Assembly: GCA_964344485.1 (NCBI GenBank)
Contig: CAYFNF010000001.1
Span: 186,001-250,000, forward strand
Source: CAYFNF01 sp964344485
Lineage (GTDB): Bacteria; Patescibacteriota; Patescibacteriia; UBA9570; XYC2-FULL-38-9
Length of the DNA: 64,000 bases
Reading direction: 5' to 3'
Every line of letters begins with the position of its first letter. Within the stretch, counting starts at the first letter, position 1. Of this stretch, positions 14,347 through 21,725 are shown piece after piece. The notes beneath the pieces were generated by a model. That model was given only the letters and a program-made list of their open reading frames with translations, searched no databases and was not told the DNA's origin. The translations under genes were made by a program, and so were the position numbers.

Positions 14347-16806
14347 ATGAAAAACACTTTACTATTCGTAAGTGGTGTAGCGATCACCTTTTTATTATGC
14401 ATGTCTCCGGTAGCAGCAGAAACCGAGCTGAGTCTGGGAATTGATGAAATAGTTCAGTTTACTGGTGAAACCGACGTAGATATGGCTGCGAGTTCTGTCG
14501 CATCCGCTGGCGACGTCAACGGAGACGGGTATACTGATTTTCTCGTTGGAGCGACCGGAGTGGACCTGGGAAATGGTGCAGCGTACTTGGTGTATGGACA
14601 ATCGAGCAACTATGCGTCAGCTTCACTAGGTACAACAGTAAAATTCAGCGCCGAGAGCTCAATGGATTTTGCAGGTAACTCTGTCGCATCTGCCGGCGAC
14701 GTAAACGGTGATGGATATGATGATATTCTTATTGGCGCACAAGCAAATGATGCAGTAGCAACGACCGCAGGAGCAGCGTACTTACTCTATGGCAAAGCAG
14801 ACAATCACACCTCAGCTTCTCTTGACACCGCTATTCGGTTTACTGGCGAAGCGTTGAATAATTCAGCTGGTACATCCGTCGCATCTGCCGGCGACGTAAA
14901 CGGTGATGGATATGATGATATTCTTATTGGTGCTCCAGGTAATAGTGATGCAGGCTCTGGTGCTGGAGCAGCGTACTTACTCTATGGCAAAGCAGACAAT
15001 CACACCTCAGCTTCTCTGAGTACTGCGGTACAACTCTCTGGAGAAACAGGTGATTCAGCAGGTACATCCGTCGCATCTGCCGGCGACGTAAACGGCGATG
15101 GATATGATGATATTCTTATTGGTGCAACGAGTGCAGCTTCTGGTAATGGAGCAGCGTACTTACTCTATGGCAAAGCAGACAATCACACCTCAGCTTCTCT
15201 GAGTACTGCGGTACAATTTTCAGGGGAAGAAAATACAGACACCGCAGGTAACTCTGTCGCATCCGCTGGCGACGTAAACGGTGATGGATATGATGATATT
15301 CTCGTGAGCGCAATGATGGCTGAATCTATGAAAGGAGGAGCATACTTACTCCATGGCAAAGCAGACAATCACACCTCAGCTTCCTTAAGTACCGGGATTC
15401 AATTTCTCGGATTAACTGATATGGACATGGCTGGAGATGATGTCGCATCTGCCGGCGACGTAAACGGTGATGGATATGATGATATTCTAGTCGGCTCAAC
15501 ACAAGGCGGTGGCATGAAAGGTGTTGCGTATTTACTGTACGCTGAGGAATCAGATATTTCCATTACTAACAACAACTCATCAATAAATACTATAGAATGC
15601 AGTGTTGGTACATTTGCGGATCCAGGCGCAACAGCTACTGATGAATATGAAGATTCATCCTTATCTGTATCATCATCAGGAACCGTTACTGAAGAAATTG
15701 TTGGAAGTTATCCAATAACGTATACCGCGGTAAATGTTCTGAGTGTCGCATCTTCTGCGATACGAACAGTGACAGTTCAAGATACTACCGCGCCAACCAT
15801 CAGTATTACCAATAATACAGTTGAGTATAATATTGTAGAGTGTGGTGTTGATACTTTTTCAGATCCGGGCGCAACAGCAACAGATACGTGCGATAGCAGT
15901 ATAACGCCATCTGCCCTAGGGACAGTTTCAGAAGAGACAGCTGGAACATATTCTGTAGTATATTCAGCTACAGATGATTCGGATAATCCAGCAGATGCTG
16001 CAACGCGATCCGTTCTAGTACAAGATACTACCTCACCTACTATCACTCTCACCGGAGAAAGTTCAGTTACAGTGTCGCAAGGAGATACATATACGGATGC
16101 TGGTGCGACTGCAACGGATAGTTGTGAGGGAGACCTTACAAGCAGCATTCAGACCACTAGTACGGTAGATACCTCTGTTGTTGGGGAGTACTCTGTTACC
16201 TATACTCTCACTGACGCAGCAGAAAACCCGGCGACTGCAGTGGTACGAACCGTGAATGTTATCGCAGCTGTAGATGATAGTGAAGATGAGCAGTCTCCGG
16301 TATCTTCATTAGGAACTAAGAAAAAGGGGAAGGTAAAAGTCAGCTACGAGGATGGATCATCAAGTACTTTTTCTGTATTTACTAAGGGGAAACCTAAAGC
16401 TAGCCTTGCTTCTGATGACGAAAGAGTCATTGTGGTGAATAGTAAAGGAAAGCTTGTGCGCATAATTGATGCGTTTTCAGGAGAGGTGTTAGCGAGTAAG
16501 AAGATCCGAGCCAAAAAGCAAGCTATTACTAAAATTAAGGTAATTGATTTCTATAGCAAAAAGGACTCAAAAGATGAGGTGTTGGTTGCAACTAAGAAAA
16601 AGAGAGTATTGAAAATCACAGTACTAACTCTTCACGATACGACGGATAAGCTATCAAAGAAAACTACGAAGATTATTAAGCCGTTTAGAAGCAACAAGTA
16701 CAAGATAGTGCGCAAGAAAAAGCAGGTCAGAATCAAGGTCGGGAAGAAAATAAAAAAGAAGTACAAAGTTACGAAGAGGGGGAGACTGAAGAAGGTAAAG
16801 AAATAG
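14347..16806 (+). CDS. Secreted FG-GAP/integrin-alpha-like protein with Ig-like domains
   Basis: 819 residues. Signal peptide at 1-26 (MKNTLLFVSGVAITFLLCMS). Six FG-GAP blades follow at about 35-400, each with SAGDVNGDGYDDILIG, whose D-x-N-x-D-x-x-D is a calcium-binding loop. Together they could make a beta-propeller. Three Ig-like HYR/DUF5011-type domains come next at about 400-645 (DTTAPTISI, DPGATATD). The last 170 residues are very lysine-rich and end KKVKK. The upstream reading to 14179 is out of context. Likely a surface adhesin or matrix protein. Confidence 0.8.
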   Translation: MKNTLLFVSGVAITFLLCMSPVAAETELSLGIDEIVQFTGETDVDMAASSVASAGDVNGDGYTDFLVGATGVDLGNGAAYLVYGQSSNYASASLGTTVKFSAESSMDFAGNSVASAGDVNGDGYDDILIGAQANDAVATTAGAAYLLYGKADNHTSASLDTAIRFTGEALNNSAGTSVASAGDVNGDGYDDILIGAPGNSDAGSGAGAAYLLYGKADNHTSASLSTAVQLSGETGDSAGTSVASAGDVNGDGYDDILIGATSAASGNGAAYLLYGKADNHTSASLSTAVQFSGEENTDTAGNSVASAGDVNGDGYDDILVSAMMAESMKGGAYLLHGKADNHTSASLSTGIQFLGLTDMDMAGDDVASAGDVNGDGYDDILVGSTQGGGMKGVAYLLYAEESDISITNNNSSINTIECSVGTFADPGATATDEYEDSSLSVSSSGTVTEEIVGSYPITYTAVNVLSVASSAIRTVTVQDTTAPTISITNNTVEYNIVECGVDTFSDPGATATDTCDSSITPSALGTVSEETAGTYSVVYSATDDSDNPADAATRSVLVQDTTSPTITLTGESSVTVSQGDTYTDAGATATDSCEGDLTSSIQTTSTVDTSVVGEYSVTYTLTDAAENPATAVVRTVNVIAAVDDSEDEQSPVSSLGTKKKGKVKVSYEDGSSSTFSVFTKGKPKASLASDDERVIVVNSKGKLVRIIDAFSGEVLASKKIRAKKQAITKIKVIDFYSKKDSKDEVLVATKKKRVLKITVLTLHDTTDKLSKKTTKIIKPFRSNKYKIVRKKKQVRIKVGKKIKKKYKVTKRGRLKKVKK
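14490..15490 (+). repeat. Tandem DNA repeats encoding FG-GAP blades
   Basis: Six units of about 165-190 bp. A block of about 45 bases starting GTCGCATC(T/C)GC(C/T)GG and a second block starting TACTTACTC(T/C)ATGGCAAAG recur almost unchanged, while the intervening bases vary. The DNA identity is higher than the protein function needs, suggesting recent duplication or gene conversion. Confidence 0.75.
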
Positions 16807-16811
16807 GATTT

Positions 16812-16838
16812 AACGCCCTGCATGTGGGCGTTTCTTCT
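16812..16838 (+). terminator. Intrinsic terminator
   Basis: AACGCCC (16812-16818) pairs with GGGCGTT, followed by TTCTTCT. Confidence 0.65.
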
Positions 16839-16844
16839 ATCATC

Positions 16845-16873
16845 TTGACATTTATTTTTAAATATCGTACAAT
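16845..16873 (+). promoter_or_regulatory. Promoter of the str operon (rpsL-rpsG)
   Basis: TTGACA (16845-16850), 17-bp spacer, TACAAT (16868-16873). Confidence 0.7.
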
Positions 16874-16879
16874 CCTTTC

Positions 16880-17036
16880 GGTTCCAATAGCTTGTCGATC
16901 ATGGCTGACAAGCTTGACAATCGAGGTTTCTACAATGCGATCTTTTCTTGAACTGAAACAGATCCTATTTTAGAACTTCAATAGATTATTCATGACATCA
17001 GCATAGGCAATATGCTGTAGTTTTAACTGTTTTATC
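16880..17036 (+). promoter_or_regulatory. rpsL 5' leader with hairpins
   Basis: About 157 nt. AGCTTGTC pairs with GACAAGCT early on, and CAGCATA pairs with TATGCTG just before TAGTTTT. The latter could be a weak attenuator or a ribosomal-protein binding site. A 16-codon ORF begins ATGGCTGAC inside the first hairpin, with no regulatory codon run. Confidence 0.4.
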
Positions 17037-17459
17037 ATGCCAACAATAAATCAACTCGTTCGAAAAGGACGAAAACAAACCAAGAAGAAATCAAAGACGC
17101 CAGAGTTGCAGACCACGATGAATGCGATTAAGCGTCGCAGAACAAAGCTGCCAAAAGGCTCTTCGTTCAAACGTGGTGTGTGCGTGCGTGTCTATACCAC
17201 CACACCTAGAAAACCGAACTCTGCGCTACGTAAAGTTGCTCGTGTTCGACTTTCTAACGGTACAGAAGTGACCGCGTATATTCCGGGAGAAGGGCACAAC
17301 CTCCAAGAGCACAGTATTGTGCTAGTAAAAGGTGGAAGAGTTCCTGACCTTCCAGGTATTCGATATCGTATTGTCCGAGGAGTGTATGACACTCAAGGAG
17401 TAGAGGGGCGAAAACAATCTCGCTCTCAATACGGTGTGAAGAAGACAAAAGGAGATTAA
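17037..17459 (+). CDS. rpsL: Small ribosomal subunit protein uS12
   Basis: 140 residues, usual length. Contains TPRKPNSALRKVARVRLSNG and GEGHNLQEHS, the decoding-site loops. K42- and K87-equivalent lysines (PKKPNSA-type and VKGGRVPDLPG) are present, so no streptomycin-resistance change is evident. First gene of the str operon. Confidence 0.97.
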   Translation: MPTINQLVRKGRKQTKKKSKTPELQTTMNAIKRRRTKLPKGSSFKRGVCVRVYTTTPRKPNSALRKVARVRLSNGTEVTAYIPGEGHNLQEHSIVLVKGGRVPDLPGIRYRIVRGVYDTQGVEGRKQSRSQYGVKKTKGD

Positions 17460-17479
17460 TCAGATAATGAAGTACAACT

Positions 17480-17944
17480 ATGAGAGGTAAACAAGCCCCA
17501 AAACGAAAAATAGCTCCAGATCCACGATTCAACTCCACGCAAGTCGCGAAATTCATTAACTACATTATGCAGTGTGGGAAGAAGACTATTGCGCAGAAGA
17601 TTGTCTACAGAGCATTTGATTTTATCGAGAATAAAACTGGAGAGCCAGGTTATGATGTCTGGCAGAAAGCGATCCAGAACGTTTCTCCTACAGTGGAAGT
17701 ACGCGCACGTCGTATCGGTGGTGCGAACTATCAAGTACCAGTAGAGGTGCGCCCAGAGCGACGGTTCACTCTTGCGTGCCGATGGATTATCGAAGCAGCA
17801 ACTGCTCGAAAAGGAAAGCCAATGCGTGAGAAGTTAGCTTTGGAAATTATGGATGCAGCAAACAGTGAAGGTGACGCATTCAAGAAGAAAGAAGATGTAC
17901 AGCGAATGGCAGAGGCAAACCGTGCCTTCGCCCATTTTGCGTAG
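17480..17944 (+). CDS. rpsG: Small ribosomal subunit protein uS7
   Basis: 154 residues. MRGKQAPKRKIAPDPRFNS start, central VGGANYQVPVEV-type motif (RIGGANYQVPVEV), RRFTLACRWII and a C-terminal EANRAFAHFA. It binds the 3' major domain of 16S rRNA. Only 20 bp after rpsL, so co-transcribed. Confidence 0.97.
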   Translation: MRGKQAPKRKIAPDPRFNSTQVAKFINYIMQCGKKTIAQKIVYRAFDFIENKTGEPGYDVWQKAIQNVSPTVEVRARRIGGANYQVPVEVRPERRFTLACRWIIEAATARKGKPMREKLALEIMDAANSEGDAFKKKEDVQRMAEANRAFAHFA

Positions 17945-18120
17945 AGATCTTTTACAATGGTGAGTTGTTGCCACGCCTGCTCATGAGCAAAGCTCATGAC
18001 ACTGCGTGACAATCCTGCGGACTCGCGTTTCCCTGCGCTCCTCGCTCGACGTACTCATAGTACGCCTCGCTCCGGTGCTCAGTCCAACGCTTCGCACCTC
18101 ACGCATTGCAAAGAGATCTC
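17945..18120. repeat. Intergenic inverted-repeat element between rpsG and fusA
   Basis: No gene. A rod hairpin spans about 17965-18013 (TTGCCACGC with GCGTGACAA, and TGCTCATGAGC-AAA-GCTCATGA). CGTACT-CAT-AGTACG follows, then CTCGCTCCGGTGCTCAGTCC. The wording resembles REP-like intergenic elements. It interrupts the usual tight rpsG-fusA spacing. Confidence 0.45.
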
Positions 18121-18150
18121 TAATAACCGTATTAATAAATAATCATATAT

Positions 18151-20295
18151 ATGGCAGAAGATACATTTGAATTAAAAGACGTCCGTAATATCGGAATCAT
18201 TGCGCATATCGATGCAGGGAAGACCACTGTAACCGAGCGCGTGCTGTTCTATACCGGAAAGAAGCATAAGATCGGAGAAGTGCATGAAGGTGAAGCAGAG
18301 ATGGACTGGATGGAGCAGGAGCAAGAGCGTGGTATTACTATCACCTCTGCTGCAACTACCTGTTTCTGGAACGACAAGAAGATCAACATCATCGACACTC
18401 CGGGTCACGTAGACTTTACCGCCGAGGTTGAGCGTTCTTTGCGTGTGTTAGACGGTGGAGTTGTGGTATTCGACGGCGTCGCTGGTGTGGAGCCGCAATC
18501 TGAGACAGTATGGCATCAAGCAGATAAGTATGAGGTGCCACGATTGGGCTTTGTTAATAAAATGGACCGGACTGGCGCTGATTTTTACAGCGACCTAGAA
18601 TCTATCCGTACACGATTAAACAAGCGTGCGTTTCCAATTCAGCTTCCAATTGGTGCAGAAGATAACTTCCAAGGAATCATTGACTTGATCGAGCAGAAAG
18701 CTGTTATCTATAAGGATGACATGGGGCAGGAGTTTGAAGAGACTGATGTGCCAGAGGACATGAAGGAGAAAGTCGAGCAGTATCGTGGTGAGCTGTTAGA
18801 GGCCGTTGCTGAGAATGATGAAGAGCTTATGGAAGCATATCTTGAAGGCAAAGAGATCACAGTAGAGGATATTAAGAGAGTTCTACGACAAGCAACAGTC
18901 TCTAATGATATGATTCCAATCCTTTGTGGATCTGCATTAAAGAACAAAGGAGTACAGTATCTGTTGGACGCAATTACTGAGTACTTGCCATCACCGTTAG
19001 ACCTTCCAGCAACCCAAGGAACAGATCCGGACGATGAAGAGAAGAAGGTCGAGCGAAAATCCGAGGATTCAGAACCTCTGGCAGCACTTGCATTCAAGGT
19101 GGCTGCGGATCCGTTTGTTGGAAAGTTGATTTTTATTCGTGTCTATTCTGGTGTGTTGAAATCCGGTTCGTATGTATTAAACATGACAAACGGAAAAAAA
19201 GAGCGCATCTCTCGTTTGGTTCGAATGCATGCAAACTCACGCGAAGAGATCCAAGAGATCGGCGCAGGAGATATTGCTGCAGCAGTTGGTTTAAAGGAGA
19301 CTGTGACAGGAACGACACTATGTGATCCAGATGATCCAGTGATTCTTGAGCAGATTACGTTCCCAGAGCCAGTGATCTCGATTGCAGTTGAACCAAAGAC
19401 TAAAGCAGACCAGGAGAAGATGGGCCTGGCAATCGCACGATTAGTTGAAGAAGACCCTACCCTTCGTGTGAAGTCAGATGAAGAGATCAACCAGACCATT
19501 CTTTCTGGAATGGGAGAGTTACATCTGGAGATCATTATCGACCGGTTGAAACGAGAGTTCAAAGTAGAGGCAAATATCGGTAAACCACAAGTAGCGTATA
19601 AAGAAACCATCCGAAAGGAAGCAGAGGGTGAAGAGAAATATGTGAAACAGTCTGGTGGACGTGGTCAGTACGGACACTGTCTGTTACGTGTGGAGCCAAT
19701 GCAAGTAGTCGCCAGTGATCAAGACGACGAAGAAGAGAAAGAGCCTGAGCACTTCGAGTTTGTCAATAGCATTAAAGGTGGGTCCATTCCGAATGAGTAT
19801 ATCCCTGCAGTAGAGAAAGGTGTGCGTGAAGCAATGGATCGTGGAATTCTCGCTGGGTATCCGCTGCTCGATATTCGCGTGACGTTGTATGACGGTTCCT
19901 ATCATGATGTGGACTCCTCTGAAGCTGCATTTAAAGTTGCAGGATCTAAAGCGTTCCAGACTGCGGCGCGGAAAGCTGATCCGGTCATTCTGGAGCCAGT
20001 TATGAGTGTTGAAGTAGTCACGCCTGAAGAGTTTATGGGAGACGTGATGGGCGACTTAAACGCTAAGCGCGGCCAGATTCAAGAGATGTCTGATCGTGGT
20101 AACATGAAGATCATTGAAGCGCTTGTTCCTTTAGCAGAGATGTTTGGGTATGTAACTGCACTGCGTTCCATGACTCAAGGACGTGCAAATTCCTCTATGG
20201 AGTTTGAGAAATATGATGAAGTTCCGAAAAATGTTGGTGAAAAAATTATCGAAGATAGAGGCGGTACTGCCAAGTCAGACGACGACGAAGAGTAA
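18151..20295 (+). CDS. fusA: Elongation factor G
   Basis: 714 residues. G1 AHIDAGKTT, G2/switch RGITITSAAT, G3 DTPGHVDF, G4 NKMDRTGADF are all present. Domain II has a charged insertion (DPDDEEKKVERKSEDSEPLA) at about 290-310. Domains IV-V are complete (GGRGQYGH, EFMGDVMGDLNAKRG). It translocates tRNA and mRNA on the ribosome. An acidic tail (KSDDDEE) ends the protein. Tuf is not next to it but lies at 24968. Confidence 0.97.
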   Translation: MAEDTFELKDVRNIGIIAHIDAGKTTVTERVLFYTGKKHKIGEVHEGEAEMDWMEQEQERGITITSAATTCFWNDKKINIIDTPGHVDFTAEVERSLRVLDGGVVVFDGVAGVEPQSETVWHQADKYEVPRLGFVNKMDRTGADFYSDLESIRTRLNKRAFPIQLPIGAEDNFQGIIDLIEQKAVIYKDDMGQEFEETDVPEDMKEKVEQYRGELLEAVAENDEELMEAYLEGKEITVEDIKRVLRQATVSNDMIPILCGSALKNKGVQYLLDAITEYLPSPLDLPATQGTDPDDEEKKVERKSEDSEPLAALAFKVAADPFVGKLIFIRVYSGVLKSGSYVLNMTNGKKERISRLVRMHANSREEIQEIGAGDIAAAVGLKETVTGTTLCDPDDPVILEQITFPEPVISIAVEPKTKADQEKMGLAIARLVEEDPTLRVKSDEEINQTILSGMGELHLEIIIDRLKREFKVEANIGKPQVAYKETIRKEAEGEEKYVKQSGGRGQYGHCLLRVEPMQVVASDQDDEEEKEPEHFEFVNSIKGGSIPNEYIPAVEKGVREAMDRGILAGYPLLDIRVTLYDGSYHDVDSSEAAFKVAGSKAFQTAARKADPVILEPVMSVEVVTPEEFMGDVMGDLNAKRGQIQEMSDRGNMKIIEALVPLAEMFGYVTALRSMTQGRANSSMEFEKYDEVPKNVGEKIIEDRGGTAKSDDDEE

Positions 20296-20300
20296 AAGTA

Positions 20301-20325
20301 AGACCCGGATCATCCGGGTCTTTTT
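20301..20325 (+). terminator. Intrinsic terminator of fusA
   Basis: AGACCCGGA-TCA-TCCGGGTCT followed by T4. Confidence 0.8.
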
Positions 20326-20355
20326 AATACAGGTGGCTAGTGTTATCATAGTACT

Positions 20356-21723
20356 ATGAATAGCGAAACTATTTCCAACCAGTATCAGGAATATGTAAGG
20401 AAGATGTTTTCTTCTGTTTCTTCACAAGAGCAAGCACGTGTACTTGAGCCGTTTGTTTTAACTGGAAACGGAGATTTAGAGTATCCTGTTTTTACTGTAC
20501 CTACATCTTTACAACCAGTGTTCTTTCCAAAGAAACAGATCGACGAGATCGCGCGAAAGACTGAGATATTGGATGAGATGCTTATTGAACTTTTTGATGT
20601 TATTCAGAAAGATGCTGCAGTACGGGCATTTCTGCACGTATCTGATTTTGAGTTGCAATTACTACAACAGCGACCAGAGTGTGAAGCACCGTTACCGTTC
20701 TGGAGGATAGACATGAATCTTGGGCCCGAAGGTGGTAAGTGCGTTGAATTCAATACTGATGCAGCACGCGGGCGTGGAATTGCAGAACAGTTGGAGTGGG
20801 ATTTTGCCAACACACAGCTATTCCAAGAGTTCATGCAGCAGCATCCGGAGATCACGCCACCAGAGCAGGTGGACCTAATGACGGAGATATATGATCGCGC
20901 AGCCGAGCAGTTTGAGCGGTTCTCTGGATTATCAGCAAATCAGATGAAGGTCGGAGTTCTCTGCTGGGAAGACTACGGCTTTATGATTGAGATAGAACTG
21001 TATAGAGACTTCTGGAGAGAGCGTGGTATTGAAGCAGATATTATCGACCCGCGATCCGTGGAGTACTCCAGCGGCAAGGTTACGGCGAACGGAAAAGAGT
21101 ATAACTTTTTTTCACGCTGGGTGGATTTAGACAAGCTCATAGAGTATCAATGTACACCGATCCTTCAAGCGTATCTTGATGGTGCTATTTCGATATACCC
21201 AACCATCGCTTCAGGAGTTGTTGGCAAGAAAGCAGTGTTTGAGTTGTTCGTTGATCCTGCGTATAAAGCGCTCATCGATCCTGAGAAGTGGGAATACGTT
21301 TCATCTCTCATCGCTTGGACGCGTCGATTGCGCCCTGGTGAAACAGAGCTGCCATCAGGAGAGAAGAGCGATTGTGTTGCATTCACAAAAGCGCATCGCG
21401 AAGAGCTAGTAGTTAAAGCCTCTGTAGGAACTGAGGCAAAAGAGGTGGTGATTGGAGCAGACGTGAGTCAAGCAAAGTGGGAGCAGCAAGTAGACAACGC
21501 AGCACAAAAAGGTACATGGGTAGTACAAGAATACGTGCAATGGAATAGTCAGGATTTCTTAACGTATGATGGTCAGCAATGTAGCACTGAACAAAGAAAC
21601 TACGATTGTTTGCCGTGCTTGACTCACGGAACATACTCGTCCAGTTTTACTCGATCTGCTGTAGGAAATATTCTAAATTTTTCTGCAGGTGCAACTATCG
21701 CACCACAATACTATATTCAGTAA
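20356..21723 (+). CDS. ATP-grasp-like (circularly permuted/glutathionylspermidine synthase-like) protein
   Basis: 455 residues. N-terminal half has FWRIDMNLGPEGGKCVEFNTDAARGRG, resembling the acidic, Asn-containing site of circularly permuted ATP-grasp enzymes. Later come KVGVLCWEDYGF, a nucleotide-binding-like strand, and LVVKASVGTEAKEVVIGAD, which could be the ATP-binding Lys loop. The C-terminus has RSAVGNILNFSAGATIAP. Family membership is an inference from pattern. A TGTTATCAT -10 ends about 7 bp before the ATG, so the mRNA is probably leaderless. Host-like composition, unlike the GC-rich ATP-grasp gene at 2164. Confidence 0.5.
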   Translation: MNSETISNQYQEYVRKMFSSVSSQEQARVLEPFVLTGNGDLEYPVFTVPTSLQPVFFPKKQIDEIARKTEILDEMLIELFDVIQKDAAVRAFLHVSDFELQLLQQRPECEAPLPFWRIDMNLGPEGGKCVEFNTDAARGRGIAEQLEWDFANTQLFQEFMQQHPEITPPEQVDLMTEIYDRAAEQFERFSGLSANQMKVGVLCWEDYGFMIEIELYRDFWRERGIEADIIDPRSVEYSSGKVTANGKEYNFFSRWVDLDKLIEYQCTPILQAYLDGAISIYPTIASGVVGKKAVFELFVDPAYKALIDPEKWEYVSSLIAWTRRLRPGETELPSGEKSDCVAFTKAHREELVVKASVGTEAKEVVIGADVSQAKWEQQVDNAAQKGTWVVQEYVQWNSQDFLTYDGQQCSTEQRNYDCLPCLTHGTYSSSFTRSAVGNILNFSAGATIAPQYYIQ

Positions 21724-21725
21724 TA

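Noticed and set aside
16903..16953. Leader peptide of rpsL as an attenuator
   Set aside because: A 16-codon ORF exists, but has no run of one amino acid, and I find no antiterminator pairing with the following hairpin.
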